A stretch of DNA of 64,000 bases from DATMNR01 sp963702765 (lineage in GTDB: Bacteria; Chloroflexota; Ktedonobacteria; Ktedonobacterales; Ktedonobacteraceae). Both the position numbers and the translations under genes were made by a program. Below the pieces are notes generated by a model that was not told the origin of the DNA, did not search any database, and saw only the letters and a list, made by a program, of their open reading frames with translations. Below are positions 9,393 to 18,801 of this stretch, in pieces; position 1 is the first letter of the stretch, and each line of letters opens with the position of its first letter. The stretch is taken from contig CAVPEB010000037.1 in NCBI GenBank assembly GCA_963702765.1, positions 8,768 through 72,767 of the forward strand. Direction: 5' to 3'.

Positions 9393-11330
9393 TTATTGCA
9401 TGCCGACAAGGCGCCAGACATCCAGAGGTTCGGCTTTATTCTTCACTTTCAGTGGGGGCAGCTTTGTAACCTGAACATGCTGACGCACCCGTGTGAATGT
9501 CGAGTGATTCAGCATGATATTATTGTCCTTGGCTTCTTGCTGGAGGCGCGCTGCAACGTTGACCACATCTCCAATAGCTGTGTAGTTTTGGATGCGGTCA
9601 CGCGAGCCGATATTGCCAACCATCGCCTCACCCGTATTCACACCTATGCCAAATGAATACAGCGCTTCTTGCGGCCTCGTTCTTTGATACTCCAATATTG
9701 CCAAACGCATCTTCCAGGCCGCACGAACTGCCCGCATTACATGATCGTTCTGGGGCAAAGGTGCATTGAAAATTGCCATTAGTGCATCTCCCCAGAATCC
9801 GGTTACGGTGCCTTCTTCATCCCAAATCTCTTTGACCATAATCTCCAGGTAGGTATTGAGCAAGGTCATCACTTCTTTAGAAGTTTTATGTTCGCTCAGG
9901 CTGGTAAAGCCACGAAAATCGGCTGCAATGACCGAAATTTCTTTTGTTTCGCCACCCAGGTTGAGAGCACTCGGATTCTCGATGAGTTGTTGTACCACAT
10001 TAGGATGAACGAAACGACCAAAGATGCGACGTATGTCTTTGGCCTTCGCCTCGGCACGCTTGAGTTCGGTGCGGTCATCTATAACGAGCGCCGTTCCTAT
10101 GGGAGGAGTTTGAGGATTCTCGCGCAACGAAGAGACATAGAACGTCAAATTGACCTTGCCTCGTCCAACAATCTCACATTCAACGCTATCTGGCACAATG
10201 GTGCCATGGCTATGCTGTATACCCGCATTTTGTAGAAGTTCGATTAAGCCAATCTGCGGCAAAAATCGAAAAACATCCTGATAATGTTTACCAACAGCCA
10301 GCAAAGGATTGATGCGCAGGATCATACCCGCCGCGTCATTAAATTTGGTAATGATGCCAGATGAGTCGGTAGTAACTACGCCATTGGCTATAGATGCGAA
10401 GATGTTATCCATATAGTGTTTGTCTTCTTCGACGGTTCGTAATGCTTTATTGAGATCGGCGAAAAGACGGGCGTTGTCAATGGCAATAGCCGCCTGGTGA
10501 CAGAAAGCCAGCAGGAGATCGCGGTGCTTGTCGCTAAATATGTTTGCATTGATACGGCTGTCGACATAGACCGCGCCAATGCAGTGATCGCGCACAACGA
10601 GAGGGACACACATGATCGAGCGAATGCCAAATTCCATGATGCTCTCCTGTGCCTTCAATGCATCATCGACCTGCGCATCATCAGTCAACACCGGTTCGCG
10701 CGTGCGCACAACCCGATCAACCGTGCTACGGCTGATCTGAAACTCACTAAGATCGATCGTTCTTTGTTGCTTGTCCCGTGCAATCTTAAATTCAAGTGTA
10801 TTGGTGGCAGGATTGAGTAAAACGAGGAAGCCCCGCTCAGCTTTTACCACATCGATTACTTCATCCATAACCAGGAGCAACACTTTGTCGAACTCAAGCG
10901 TCGAGTTGAGTACCCTGGCAATTTCGTAGAGAGTCTCCAGTTCGTTTCGCTCGCGTTGAAGGTTAAAAATGCTTGTATTAAGGACCTCACGCTCGCGTTC
11001 GAAATTGCCTGTGGGAGAAGCGAGGGGTCGTGACGAGGAAGGAGCAAGAGACACCTGAGCCTGCTCTAATTGCTCTCGTAATGAATTTATGACACGCTGT
11101 CCAGCCTGGTTAAACCGACTTAATTCAAGGTCTGCAGTGCGGCAGACACGCAAGGAGTCACTGAGCAAACGGACTCGTTCATCACTTGCCTGTCCAGCAA
11201 AGGTGCCTTCGACAGCCACTTCCAATTTACGTGTATGTTCATGTAGCATGCGCGAGATACGCATAAGGGCGTCGCCGAGCGAACGTAAATCATTATCCGC
11301 ATTCAATCCTGGATCAGGCGTTACAGCCAC
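9393..11330 (-). CDS. GAF-PAS-class III nucleotidyl cyclase
   Basis: A 645-residue cytoplasmic signalling protein. The start is GTG at 11330, with GGAGG 6 nt upstream. In order: an N-terminal helical/coiled-coil region (about 1-140), a GAF domain (about 145-290), a PAS domain (about 305-420) and a C-terminal class III cyclase domain (about 460-635). Metal-binding aspartates are visible in AADFRGFTS and GFWGDALMA, and the transition-state Asn/Arg in GDVVNVAARLQ. The Lys usually found just before FxGDxxMA and associated with adenine selection is replaced: the sequence reads TVTGFWGD. Cyclic nucleotide synthesis is likely but base specificity is uncertain. There are no transmembrane segments, so it probably senses a cytoplasmic ligand through GAF or PAS. 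Confidence 0.9.
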   Translation of the reverse strand: MAVTPDPGLNADNDLRSLGDALMRISRMLHEHTRKLEVAVEGTFAGQASDERVRLLSDSLRVCRTADLELSRFNQAGQRVINSLREQLEQAQVSLAPSSSRPLASPTGNFEREREVLNTSIFNLQRERNELETLYEIARVLNSTLEFDKVLLLVMDEVIDVVKAERGFLVLLNPATNTLEFKIARDKQQRTIDLSEFQISRSTVDRVVRTREPVLTDDAQVDDALKAQESIMEFGIRSIMCVPLVVRDHCIGAVYVDSRINANIFSDKHRDLLLAFCHQAAIAIDNARLFADLNKALRTVEEDKHYMDNIFASIANGVVTTDSSGIITKFNDAAGMILRINPLLAVGKHYQDVFRFLPQIGLIELLQNAGIQHSHGTIVPDSVECEIVGRGKVNLTFYVSSLRENPQTPPIGTALVIDDRTELKRAEAKAKDIRRIFGRFVHPNVVQQLIENPSALNLGGETKEISVIAADFRGFTSLSEHKTSKEVMTLLNTYLEIMVKEIWDEEGTVTGFWGDALMAIFNAPLPQNDHVMRAVRAAWKMRLAILEYQRTRPQEALYSFGIGVNTGEAMVGNIGSRDRIQNYTAIGDVVNVAARLQQEAKDNNIMLNHSTFTRVRQHVQVTKLPPLKVKNKAEPLDVWRLVGMQ

Positions 11331-11630
11331 GTTGTCCTCCGTGCTAGATAGTACGACCCACTCTTACTCGCCACCTTCGGTGGCCAAGAAGTAGTTTTTC
11401 TGGGGACACCCCAGTCCCCAGCAGTGGGCTTTGCCCCCTGCACCCATGACTTTATATAAGTTCAGAGTAAGCTTGTACTGGTATAGACGCTCATGCCCAT
11501 CCATTATAGCATATGAGAATATCCAGGTGATTATAAAAAGATCGACTGCACGGGTATGCCATCGCTTCACGCGAATAGCGGGTAATACGGGCATCATTGA
11601 ACAGGGTATACCCTGGAGTCGCACTGTCCC
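11331..11630. other. Intergenic region with small hairpins
   Basis: A 300-bp gap between two minus-strand genes. It holds the short hairpin GCCACC-TTC-GGTGGC (11370-11384) and a GGGGACACCCCAGTCCCC hairpin near 11402. It must contain the promoter of the cyclase gene, but I see no convincing -35/-10 pair and no gene. Confidence 0.4.
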
Positions 11631-12530
11631 TTATATTCCATGTTCTTTCATGTAGGTAGCGAACGACATGGGAGTAAAAGCAAAATCGCGTTCAACACTT
11701 TGCAGGTCAGTAATATTATCAAACGTGAAAAGGGTCATCGCAGCTTTCGTAATCGGGGGATGAGGTAATACAGCCTCCATGACTGCTGCGCCTATAGCAA
11801 CCAAAGGTATCGGGGCTGGCGCTTTGAATCGTTGCTTATGCATGGTCTTCATCAAAACATTAATGATCTGGGTAAAGGAGTAATACTCAGGGCCGCCAAT
11901 TGTATACGTTCTTTTTGTCGTATGCTCTGGGTCTTCCAAAACTTTGATAATCACAGTGACGACGTCCTCTACCCAGATCGGCTGAAACATAATCTTGCCA
12001 TTGCCGATCAGTGGTACGACGGGAGCAGTGCGTATGAGATCGGCCAACCCCTTCACAAAAGGCGCGTTCTTACCGAATAACACGGATGGCTGGATAATTG
12101 TCCAGTCCAGGCCACTTTCCTTGAGCATCTTCTCCGAGAGGTAACGTCCCTGCATATAGCTGCCAGATTTATCGGGTTTCGTGCCCAGGCCGCTAATTTC
12201 AATAATACGCTTCACGCCTGCTTTTTTAGCTGCCTTGATCAGGTTTGCCGTACCCTGAACATTGGTTTTTTCATACTCGTTACCTGTTGATTGTTTATTG
12301 TCGGCAGTCAGAAAAGCCGCGTGAACGATTGTATCAATACCATGAACAGCAGCATCAAGAGAAGTGAGGGATGTTGTTTCTCCAATTACCAGTTCTACCT
12401 TACTAGAAGGTAACATGCGCTTCGCGCGATTGATATCGCGAACCAGGCAGCGTGGGCGTTCACCCTGAGCAACAAGGCGAGCGACAAGGTGACGTCCAAC
12501 ATAGCCCGTTGCCCCAGTTATAAGTATCAT
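11631..12530 (-). CDS. NAD(P)-binding epimerase / NmrA-like SDR protein
   Basis: A 299-residue atypical short-chain dehydrogenase. The N-terminal dinucleotide motif is GATGYVGRHLVARL (GxxGxxG). HAAFLTA, ISGLGT and YMQGRYLSEKML (Tyr and Lys spaced as in an atypical active site) follow. The sequence resembles the complex I NDUFA9-like / NmrA-like group that binds NAD(P)H. ATG at 12530 is preceded by AAGGAG with 7 nt spacing. It may act on a quinone, sugar nucleotide or as a redox sensor, and the sequence does not decide. No operon partner is evident. The next upstream sequence is a repeat-rich region without genes. Confidence 0.85.
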   Translation of the reverse strand: MILITGATGYVGRHLVARLVAQGERPRCLVRDINRAKRMLPSSKVELVIGETTSLTSLDAAVHGIDTIVHAAFLTADNKQSTGNEYEKTNVQGTANLIKAAKKAGVKRIIEISGLGTKPDKSGSYMQGRYLSEKMLKESGLDWTIIQPSVLFGKNAPFVKGLADLIRTAPVVPLIGNGKIMFQPIWVEDVVTVIIKVLEDPEHTTKRTYTIGGPEYYSFTQIINVLMKTMHKQRFKAPAPIPLVAIGAAVMEAVLPHPPITKAAMTLFTFDNITDLQSVERDFAFTPMSFATYMKEHGI

Positions 12531-12626
12531 CGATTTCTCCTTAATTGATCTATATCATGTATATGAGACGCGTACCTTGAAGAATTCAGGGAATACAGTG
12601 TTGGTGCTTTAGAGATCATCTTCTAT

Positions 12627-12780
12627 CTGTCATCCTGAGCGTTAACTCGTTCCTCTCACTAATCGCCTGTCATCTCTGAGCGTCAGCGAAGGATCTCGTA
12701 AGCCCGTTGGGAAGCTCCTTCGCTCCGCTTAAAATGACAAATGTGTGTCCAGAATGACAGGTGTGCGCTCAGGATGACAG
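12627..12780. repeat. Inverted intergenic repeat (CTGTCATCCTGAGCG type)
   Basis: CTGTCATCCTGAGCG at 12627-12641 is matched exactly in inverse orientation at 12766-12780. Between them are further partial copies of the CTGTCATC / GATGACAG unit and GAAGGATCTCG. This looks like a family of short dispersed palindromic repeats folding into one long imperfect stem. There is no coding potential. Confidence 0.6.
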
Positions 12781-13701
12781 GCGAGTACTCTATAAGTTCG
12801 CAAACCCCTGTGTCATACCTTAACAATCACGCTTGAGTCAATACATCCAAGTCAAATGTCACAGAAACAACTCTACATTGTAAGTATAGTACCAGAACGA
12901 AGATAAGACTAGCGAGTAGAGACATGAATTGAAAGGTGGGTAGACCCATGTAATCAGAGAGATGAAACTGTTTCGCACTAGATGTTGCTGCATGAAACCA
13001 CTGGATATTACGATATATGTTGGCAAACAAGATACAAATAAACAGTTTTCGAGATAAACAGCTACTCATCACGAGAGAGCAAACTGTTTAGAGCGAGATG
13101 CTGCTTCATAAAGAACAACTAGATATAAGAGGTAAATTAGATAGGTTGGAGGTAAATAGAGTATATGGTTATAGATGTTTGCATGCAAGGTTAAGATGAG
13201 GATAACTTGTTCTCGGGGTTCGGTAAGTGCAGTAACTAACAGCTCCAGGAACTGGTTCCGCTTTTTTCTGTGTGCTTGTTTGGGTGAACAGTTCTTAGAA
13301 TAGGTCAACACAAACAAGCACTTTTGTTCTCTTGTGCCTCGTCAACGTGTTAGACAGTTGATGAAGCTCGCGTGCAGAGTCCTCTTCAAGTTATGGCGTA
13401 TAGAGATCAGACTCTTGTCAGGCAGAAGCTCGGACAGTGACAGTGACAGAGACTAGAGTGGACGCATGCCTGGGACGATCGGATACAGATATATATACGC
13501 TTCACTGACAGGCACCCCACTCTGCTCTAGAAGAGGCAACAGCACAGACATAATGACACTCGACTTACATGATATACTCGACAAGATAATGGATAGCAGT
13601 AGTGCATATTGTTGGATTGGTAGTATTGTCTCAAGAGTGCTAGCTAAGGTACTGGTGAGTTTGTCAATGAGAGTATATAGTACAAAGAAATAGAGCTGAT
13701 C
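12781..13701. other. Repeat-rich, gene-poor region
   Basis: About 0.9 kb in which the open frames are short, overlapping and compositionally odd. Two minus-strand frames share a short similar stretch (GAA/GCAGC...AAACAGTTT...CTCT near 12970 and 13080), hinting at an old duplication. No recognisable protein, RNA or promoter was found. It probably contains decayed DNA, as do its neighbours. Confidence 0.4.
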
Positions 13702-14455
13702 TTAAGGAAGGAAAGATTGCAGGATTTTATAAGGGTTGAGTGGCTCACTGGCTGGTGCTTGTATGTAAGCTTTTTCAAAGGCAGATGAAGTAGTAGTCTC
13801 GGGATCAGGACACACCTGTTGGAGCAAGGTGAAGAGCTCTTCAAAAAGGGCAGGATCATAGTTCTTGAGTGCATAAATAGAGATAGCTAATTACTGCTAG
13901 TAAGGGGGAAGGCACTCTTGACAGTTTTCTCTCTCAATATAGAAGGTACACACTGAGAGCTGGTACATTCTGCAGACCTATAACGCCTCAAGGAAGTGAC
14001 GAGAAGAAAGTGCTTAAGGAGAGACTATCAGCAGAATAGATTAGGGCAGAAAGAATAGCTTCTCCAAGCGCCTTAAGGGGTTGCTCAAGAACTTGCCTGA
14101 GAATGTGGAGGCTGCTACAGAGAGGTATGAAACGCTTTTGCAGGACAGTTTTGAGAAGAGTGAACACAGCTTTCTCACTATCAGCGTAAGAGCAAGAAAG
14201 AAACACGAAAGGAGAGGTGGGAGTAGCAAGCAGGTCGCTGGGATCGTAACCCAATCCTAATAACTCAGAAGTAAAAAAAAGGGAAGCACATAAGTGAGAA
14301 AGGAAATAGAGAGTGAGTATAGTAACACAGAGATCACAGAGGCTCAAGAAATAGAAGCTAGTTCGCACGTCTAAAGCTAACTTAGAGTGGGAAAACGACT
14401 ACAGGCTGAGTGAGTGACTCAAGAGTTCATTGGGCAAGCGCTCTTCTACGGTCAT
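13702..14455 (-). pseudogene. Decayed protein-coding gene, family unknown
   Basis: Reading the minus strand from ATG at 14455 gives MTVEERLPNELLSHSLSL, then a stop. Coding-like sequence resumes in shifted frames: LGLGYDPSDLLATPTSPF near 14250, then VCTFYIERENCQECLPPY near 13935, then LAISIYALKNYDPALF near 13870, followed by PETTTSSAFEKAYIQ and a terminal stop at 13702. At least three frame changes or stops are needed. The well-behaved C-terminal segment, with charged and hydrophobic residues alternating as in a folded protein, is the evidence that this was once a gene. I do not recognise the family. Confidence 0.45.
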
Positions 14456-14564
14456 GATGGAGGCTCTTTCCTCGCAGCTAATCACTGCTTAGCGTGTCTC
14501 TTTCACTTCGCAGCAGGTGGACCATGCAACCAATGATGCACATTTACAAAATAATGCAGACACT

Positions 14565-14618
14565 GTAGGTGCAGATTTATCGCGCGCACAGCAGATATAT
14601 AGGCACTCTGTGACTTTC
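14565..14618. repeat. Dispersed repeat, copy 2 (GTAGGTGC-GATTTATCG type)
   Basis: Second copy of the repeat at 7214-7268, with GTAGGTGCAGATTTATCGCGC and a diverged tail ending GTGACTTTCA. It lies in the non-coding stretch upstream of the WD40 remnant. Confidence 0.5.
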
Positions 14619-14921
14619 ACGATATCCCTCTGAAAAAGGCATTCCTTAGCGCCTTTTCGCGCACGAACAGTACACTGATCGCAGCTACAACCAGAAAGAT
14701 TGCAGCTACCGAAAAGACCATACGTTAAAGCAATTCGAGGTTAGAGGTATCTGTCTCAAGCAGAAAGGAACAACGTGATGCCTGTTCAAGTAAGTACATT
14801 TAGATCTTTCTAGTGGCGTTCTGTTGTCTTGTCATACTCCTGAGTTCTTGTGCTGTTGCTCAGATGTCCTGTGTGTCTTATCATGCTCGTGCTGGTGCTG
14901 ACACGTCTTCTGTCTCTCACC

Positions 14922-15307
14922 ATACCTTCTTCTGTGGGAACTACACTCTCGACTTACCGTCAGCATCGCAATGCCATCAGTGCCGTAGCCTGGTCTCTTG
15001 ACTGGAAGTACCTGGCTTCTGTCAGTTATGATAAGACTGTGCAGGTCTGGGAGGTTGCAACGGGGAAGCACCTCTTCACCTATCACGGCCACTCGGACAC
15101 AGTGACCGCCGTTGCCTGTCTCCCTACGGAAGCCAGCTCGCCTCTGCCAGTTTTGACAAAACTGTGCAGGTCTGGCAGAGCTTCACAGGACACCATAAAC
15201 TGACGTACCATGGTCACTCCAATTGGGTCACGGCTGTCGCCTGTCCAAAGTGCGCATCCCCGTTGATCCCTCGGCAAACGATCTGGCACAAGACTTTGAT
15301 AAGCTGA
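14922..15307 (+). pseudogene. WD40-repeat protein remnant, frameshifted
   Basis: Two to three WD40 blades are readable: HRNAISAVAWSLDWKYLAS ... YDKTVQVWEVATGKHLFTYHGH, then after a shift SQLASASFDKTVQVWQSFTGH ... LTYHGHSNWVTAVA. The break at about 15117-15123 is explained by loss of one G: GCCTGTCTCC here against GCCTGGTCTC in the preceding blade. There is no proper start and no upstream kinase or other domain. The sequence ends soon after the third blade. It is the tail or middle of a once larger beta-propeller protein. Confidence 0.65.
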
Positions 15308-15443
15308 TGTTACTATATTGTTGCCTATATGCAAGATAGCAAGACCCACAAGGAAGAAAGCTATAGTGTGATTGATTATCTTTCAGAGCCAAGCAATCGA
15401 GCATTTCAAGCTAAACAAATACATTTACCTATCCTTAAGGATA

Positions 15444-15483
15444 TTGACAAATACGTATACGCATGTTATTGTTCTAGTAACAC
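15444..15483 (+). promoter_or_regulatory. Promoter and possible MarR operator
   Basis: TTGACA (15444-15449), a 17-bp spacer and TATTGT (15467-15472) form a good sigma-70 promoter about 36 bp before the regulator start. The near-palindrome TGTTCTAGTAACA overlaps the -10 box, as expected for an autorepressing MarR-type protein. The promoter is a direct sequence match; the operator role is inferred. Confidence 0.5.
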
Positions 15484-15507
15484 AAAGGTTGTTTATATGC
15501 AAATATT

Positions 15508-16003
15508 GTGGAGGTGCAAACAATTAACACTAACGACCGTGAAATGCTTGCTCGAAGCATTGGTCAATTTCGGCGCGCAATCGTACGTGAGTTTGTTTTC
15601 AACATCTTGCACACGTTTATCGAATTCGATTATTCACTTCCTCAACTTAGCAACCCTTTTATTGCTTGACGAAGAGGGTGAACTCACAATTAAGCAGGTG
15701 ACTGAAATTCTAGGTCGATCAGTATCGGCTACCAGTCGCTTACTTGATCAGCTAGTTGAGCGCGGGATGGTGAGCCGACGGGAGGATGAACACGATCGCC
15801 GCTCGAAACGCATAGCCATTACTGAGAAAGGTAAAATGCTCATCGCCACGCTTGAACAGCGGCGCGCAGATGCTCAAATAGCAGTCATGGAATATTACTC
15901 GACTGAGGAACAAGCCGTAATTAATCGGGCGATGGCCCTTCTTGCCGAAGCTGGTCAGAGAAGGAGACGCTATGACAATCCAGAGTCCACCACCACAGAA
16001 TAG
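15508..16003 (+). pseudogene. MarR-family regulator, interrupted by one-base frameshift
   Basis: From GTG at 15508 the frame gives VEVQTINTNDREMLARSIG ... FIEFDYSLPQLSNPFIA and stops. The next frame gives LATLLLLDEEGELTIKQVTEILG and the rest of a winged-helix protein (SATSRLLDQLVERGMVSRR, then the wing DEHDRRSKRIAIT). Removing one A at about 15646 (CTTAGCA to CTTGCA) restores DYSLPQLATLLLLDEEG, exactly what the family shows. The repaired product is about 164 residues. A promoter lies just upstream. The stop at 16003 overlaps the start of the phosphotransferase-like gene, so the two form an operon. Whether the frameshift is real or a base-calling error cannot be told here. Confidence 0.75.
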
Positions 16004-18699
16004 CAAAATTCAGACGGAAATCGTACTACCGTTTAGTGTCATCAATCTCTCCTCGCTCCCCATTGTCGGCGGCAAGGCAGCAAATTTGGGAGAGATGATC
16101 CATGCCGGTTTGCCTGTGCCACCAGGTTTCTGTATAACCACTACTGCCTATACACTCGTGGCTGAAGGATCCCATATTGAAACCCTACTGGAAGAACTGT
16201 CAACGACTGATACTAACGATGCTGTACGTGTGGCTAAAATTGCTACTGCCTTGCGAACCAGATTACTGGAAGCACCTATTCCATCCCATTTTGAGGAAGT
16301 AATCACTGACGCATATCGCAGGTTGGGAGATGGCGAATGTGTTCCTGTCGCGGTGCGCTCCTCTGCCACTGCCGAGGATTTACCCTATGCCAGCTTTGCT
16401 GGTCAGCAGGAAACCTATCTTAATATTGTCGGAATCGATGCGCTGATCTTCGCTGTACGCCACTGTTGGTCCTCGCTCTGGACAGATCGCGCGGTAAGCT
16501 ACCGTGCCAGCATCAGCATCGACCAGCGGAGTGTGCGTATCGCGGTCGCTATTCAACGCATGGTTGATGCTACTATATCTGGCATCCTCTTCACGGCAAA
16601 TCCATTGACTGGCAAGCGCCACCAGGCAGTAATTGATGCCAGCCATGGCCTGGGTGAGGCAATTGTCTCAGGTGTAGTCAACCCTGACCACTTCGTGATC
16701 AATACTCCTACTGGTGAGATTGTCGAGCGCCGTATTGGTGACAAACGTGTAGCTATCCAGACTATGTCAGGAGGTGGCACGCAGCGCATTGAGCATGCAA
16801 CTCAGATCAACGAGGCTTGTCTCACCGATGAGCAGATACGAGCACTTGCTGATCTTGGTGCGAAGGTCGAGGCTCACTATGACGTGCCACAAGATATAGA
16901 GTGGGCGATCAACGCCTCCAACCACATCTGGCTAACTCAGGCACGACCGATTACAACCCTCTATCCGTTGCCTGCCACTGCACCATCAACAGATGAGATC
17001 CTGCGTGTCTACTTTTCATTCAATGTCGTTCAGGGAGTGTATCGACCACTCACACCAATGGGGATCTCCTCTTTCCATCTCATGGCCTCGGCAATTGCAA
17101 TAGCACTTGGTATGCCACCTGGCGATCCCCTGATCGGTCCCAGCGTGCTTGTAGATGCAGCCTCTCGTCTTTTTATTGATGTGACCACCCCTTTGCGAAG
17201 TTCATTTGGGCGCAAAATTCTCATAGGCGTAGCAAAGCTTGGAGAGACACGCTCTGCTGGACTCTTTGAGCAGCTTATCGCTGATCCGCGCCTCTCGCTT
17301 GTTCCTGCTCGCCGCTGGAAGGTTGCGCACACTCTTGGTAAACTCTTAGCCCTCACACGAACCCCATTATATTTCCCTCAGGCGCTGTTCTGGCCTTCAG
17401 CAGCAGTATCACGAGTAGAACGCACGAGAACACAATTGCAGGAAATCAAATCCGAAATCGAAAAAGCTGGCCCCGTCGGTTCTGTCGAACGCCTGACTGC
17501 GCTTGAGCAACTCCTGCTTGCCTGGATGCCGCGTACCTTTCCGAGAATGGTTCCGGTTTTCGTTTGCGGACTATTAGCCCACAATCTAGCAGGAAGGCTC
17601 CTGCGTGGTCTTGCTACAACAGATGAGCTACAACGTGTGCTGCGTAGTCTTCCACATAATCCGACTACAGAGATGGATATTGCTCTTTGGAAGCTTACCT
17701 GCCTGATTCAGGCAGATCCAACCATCGCTCGCTATCTCCGCGAAACGCCGCTCGAACAACAGGCACTTGACTATCTCACAAACAATATGCCTGAGTTCCT
17801 CCAGCAACAATTAAGCGAGTTTCTAAGCCTCTATGGACATCGCGGAGTGGCCGAAATCGATTTAGGCTTACCTCGATGGTCAGAAGATCCAACGTATATC
17901 CTCAGCGTAGTCGCCAACTATCTCCAACTACAAGATCCAAACATGGCGCCAGATATCAAGTTTCAGCGGGGAGCACAGGAAGCCGAAGCAATGGTTATCG
18001 AACTCACCCAACGCACAACTCGTAAAGGACGAATGCGTGGGCTGCTTGTTGGTTTTTTACTCAAACGAACACGTGCGCTAGCAGGGCTTCGCGAAATGCC
18101 AAAGTTCTGCATCGTCTATCTTCTGGCATGCATCCGCGAACAACTTTGGTCTATTGGGGAGAAGTTGGTGCTAGCCGAGCGCCTGGAGAAAGCTGAAGAC
18201 ATCTTCTTCATCACTTTTTCTGAAGCATATGCAGCACTGGAAAGTACAGATATGCGCTCAATACTACCAGAACGCCGCGCTGCTTATGCTCACGAACTGA
18301 AACGTCGTCATGTACCTCGAGTCCTGCTCTCAGATGGCACTGAACCAGGCACCAGGGCAGTGGTTGCTCAATCAAACGATGGCATCCTCAAAGGATCACC
18401 AGCCTCAGCAGGGGTAGTAACCGGGAAGGCGCGAGTGATTCTCGACCCGAGCAATGCCCATTTAGAACCTGGCGAAATTCTTATTGCACCTTCGACTGAT
18501 CCCGGCTGGACTCCACTCTTCCTGACTGCTGGAGGCCTGGTAATGGAAATGGGCGGAGCTGATATCTCATGGTGCGGTTGTTGCTCGCGAATATGGCATT
18601 CCAGCCGTGGTCGGCGTCAGTGACGCCACGGAGCGCATCATTACGGGTCAAAACATTACTGTCGATGGGTCTAATGGAATAGTTTCTATCGAGCAGTGA
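15972..18699 (+). pseudogene. PEP-synthase-like / rifampicin phosphotransferase-like enzyme, frameshifted near C-terminus
   Basis: ATG at 15972 has AAGGAG 6 nt upstream. An N-terminal ATP-binding domain (about 1-330) carries VGGKAANLGEM, VAVRSSATAEDLPYASFAGQQ and QDIEWA. A long central domain (about 340-780) follows, then the swivelling phosphohistidine domain (GSPASAGVVTGKARV). The order ATP-binding / long middle / His-domain and the repaired length of about 908 residues resemble rifampicin phosphotransferases more than true PEP synthase, where the His domain is central. The frame breaks near 18558. Removing one G restores GGLISHGAVVAREYGIP, including the catalytic His, and the true stop is at 18697-18699. 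Unrepaired, the protein ends at 18623 without that His. MarR control fits a xenobiotic-response role, but the substrate is inferred. Confidence 0.75.
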
Positions 18700-18801
18700 A
18701 AGCCAGTTAGAGGCATCGTTCTATTCGAATGAAAAGTATGGAAACTTTAAGGCCCCACTTTCCATTTCTTTGATAATGAGTCGAGGACGATTGCATCAAA
18801 T

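Noticed and set aside
12629..12780. Possible CRISPR-like array
   Set aside because: The repeats are few, inverted rather than direct, and unevenly spaced, with no cas genes nearby.
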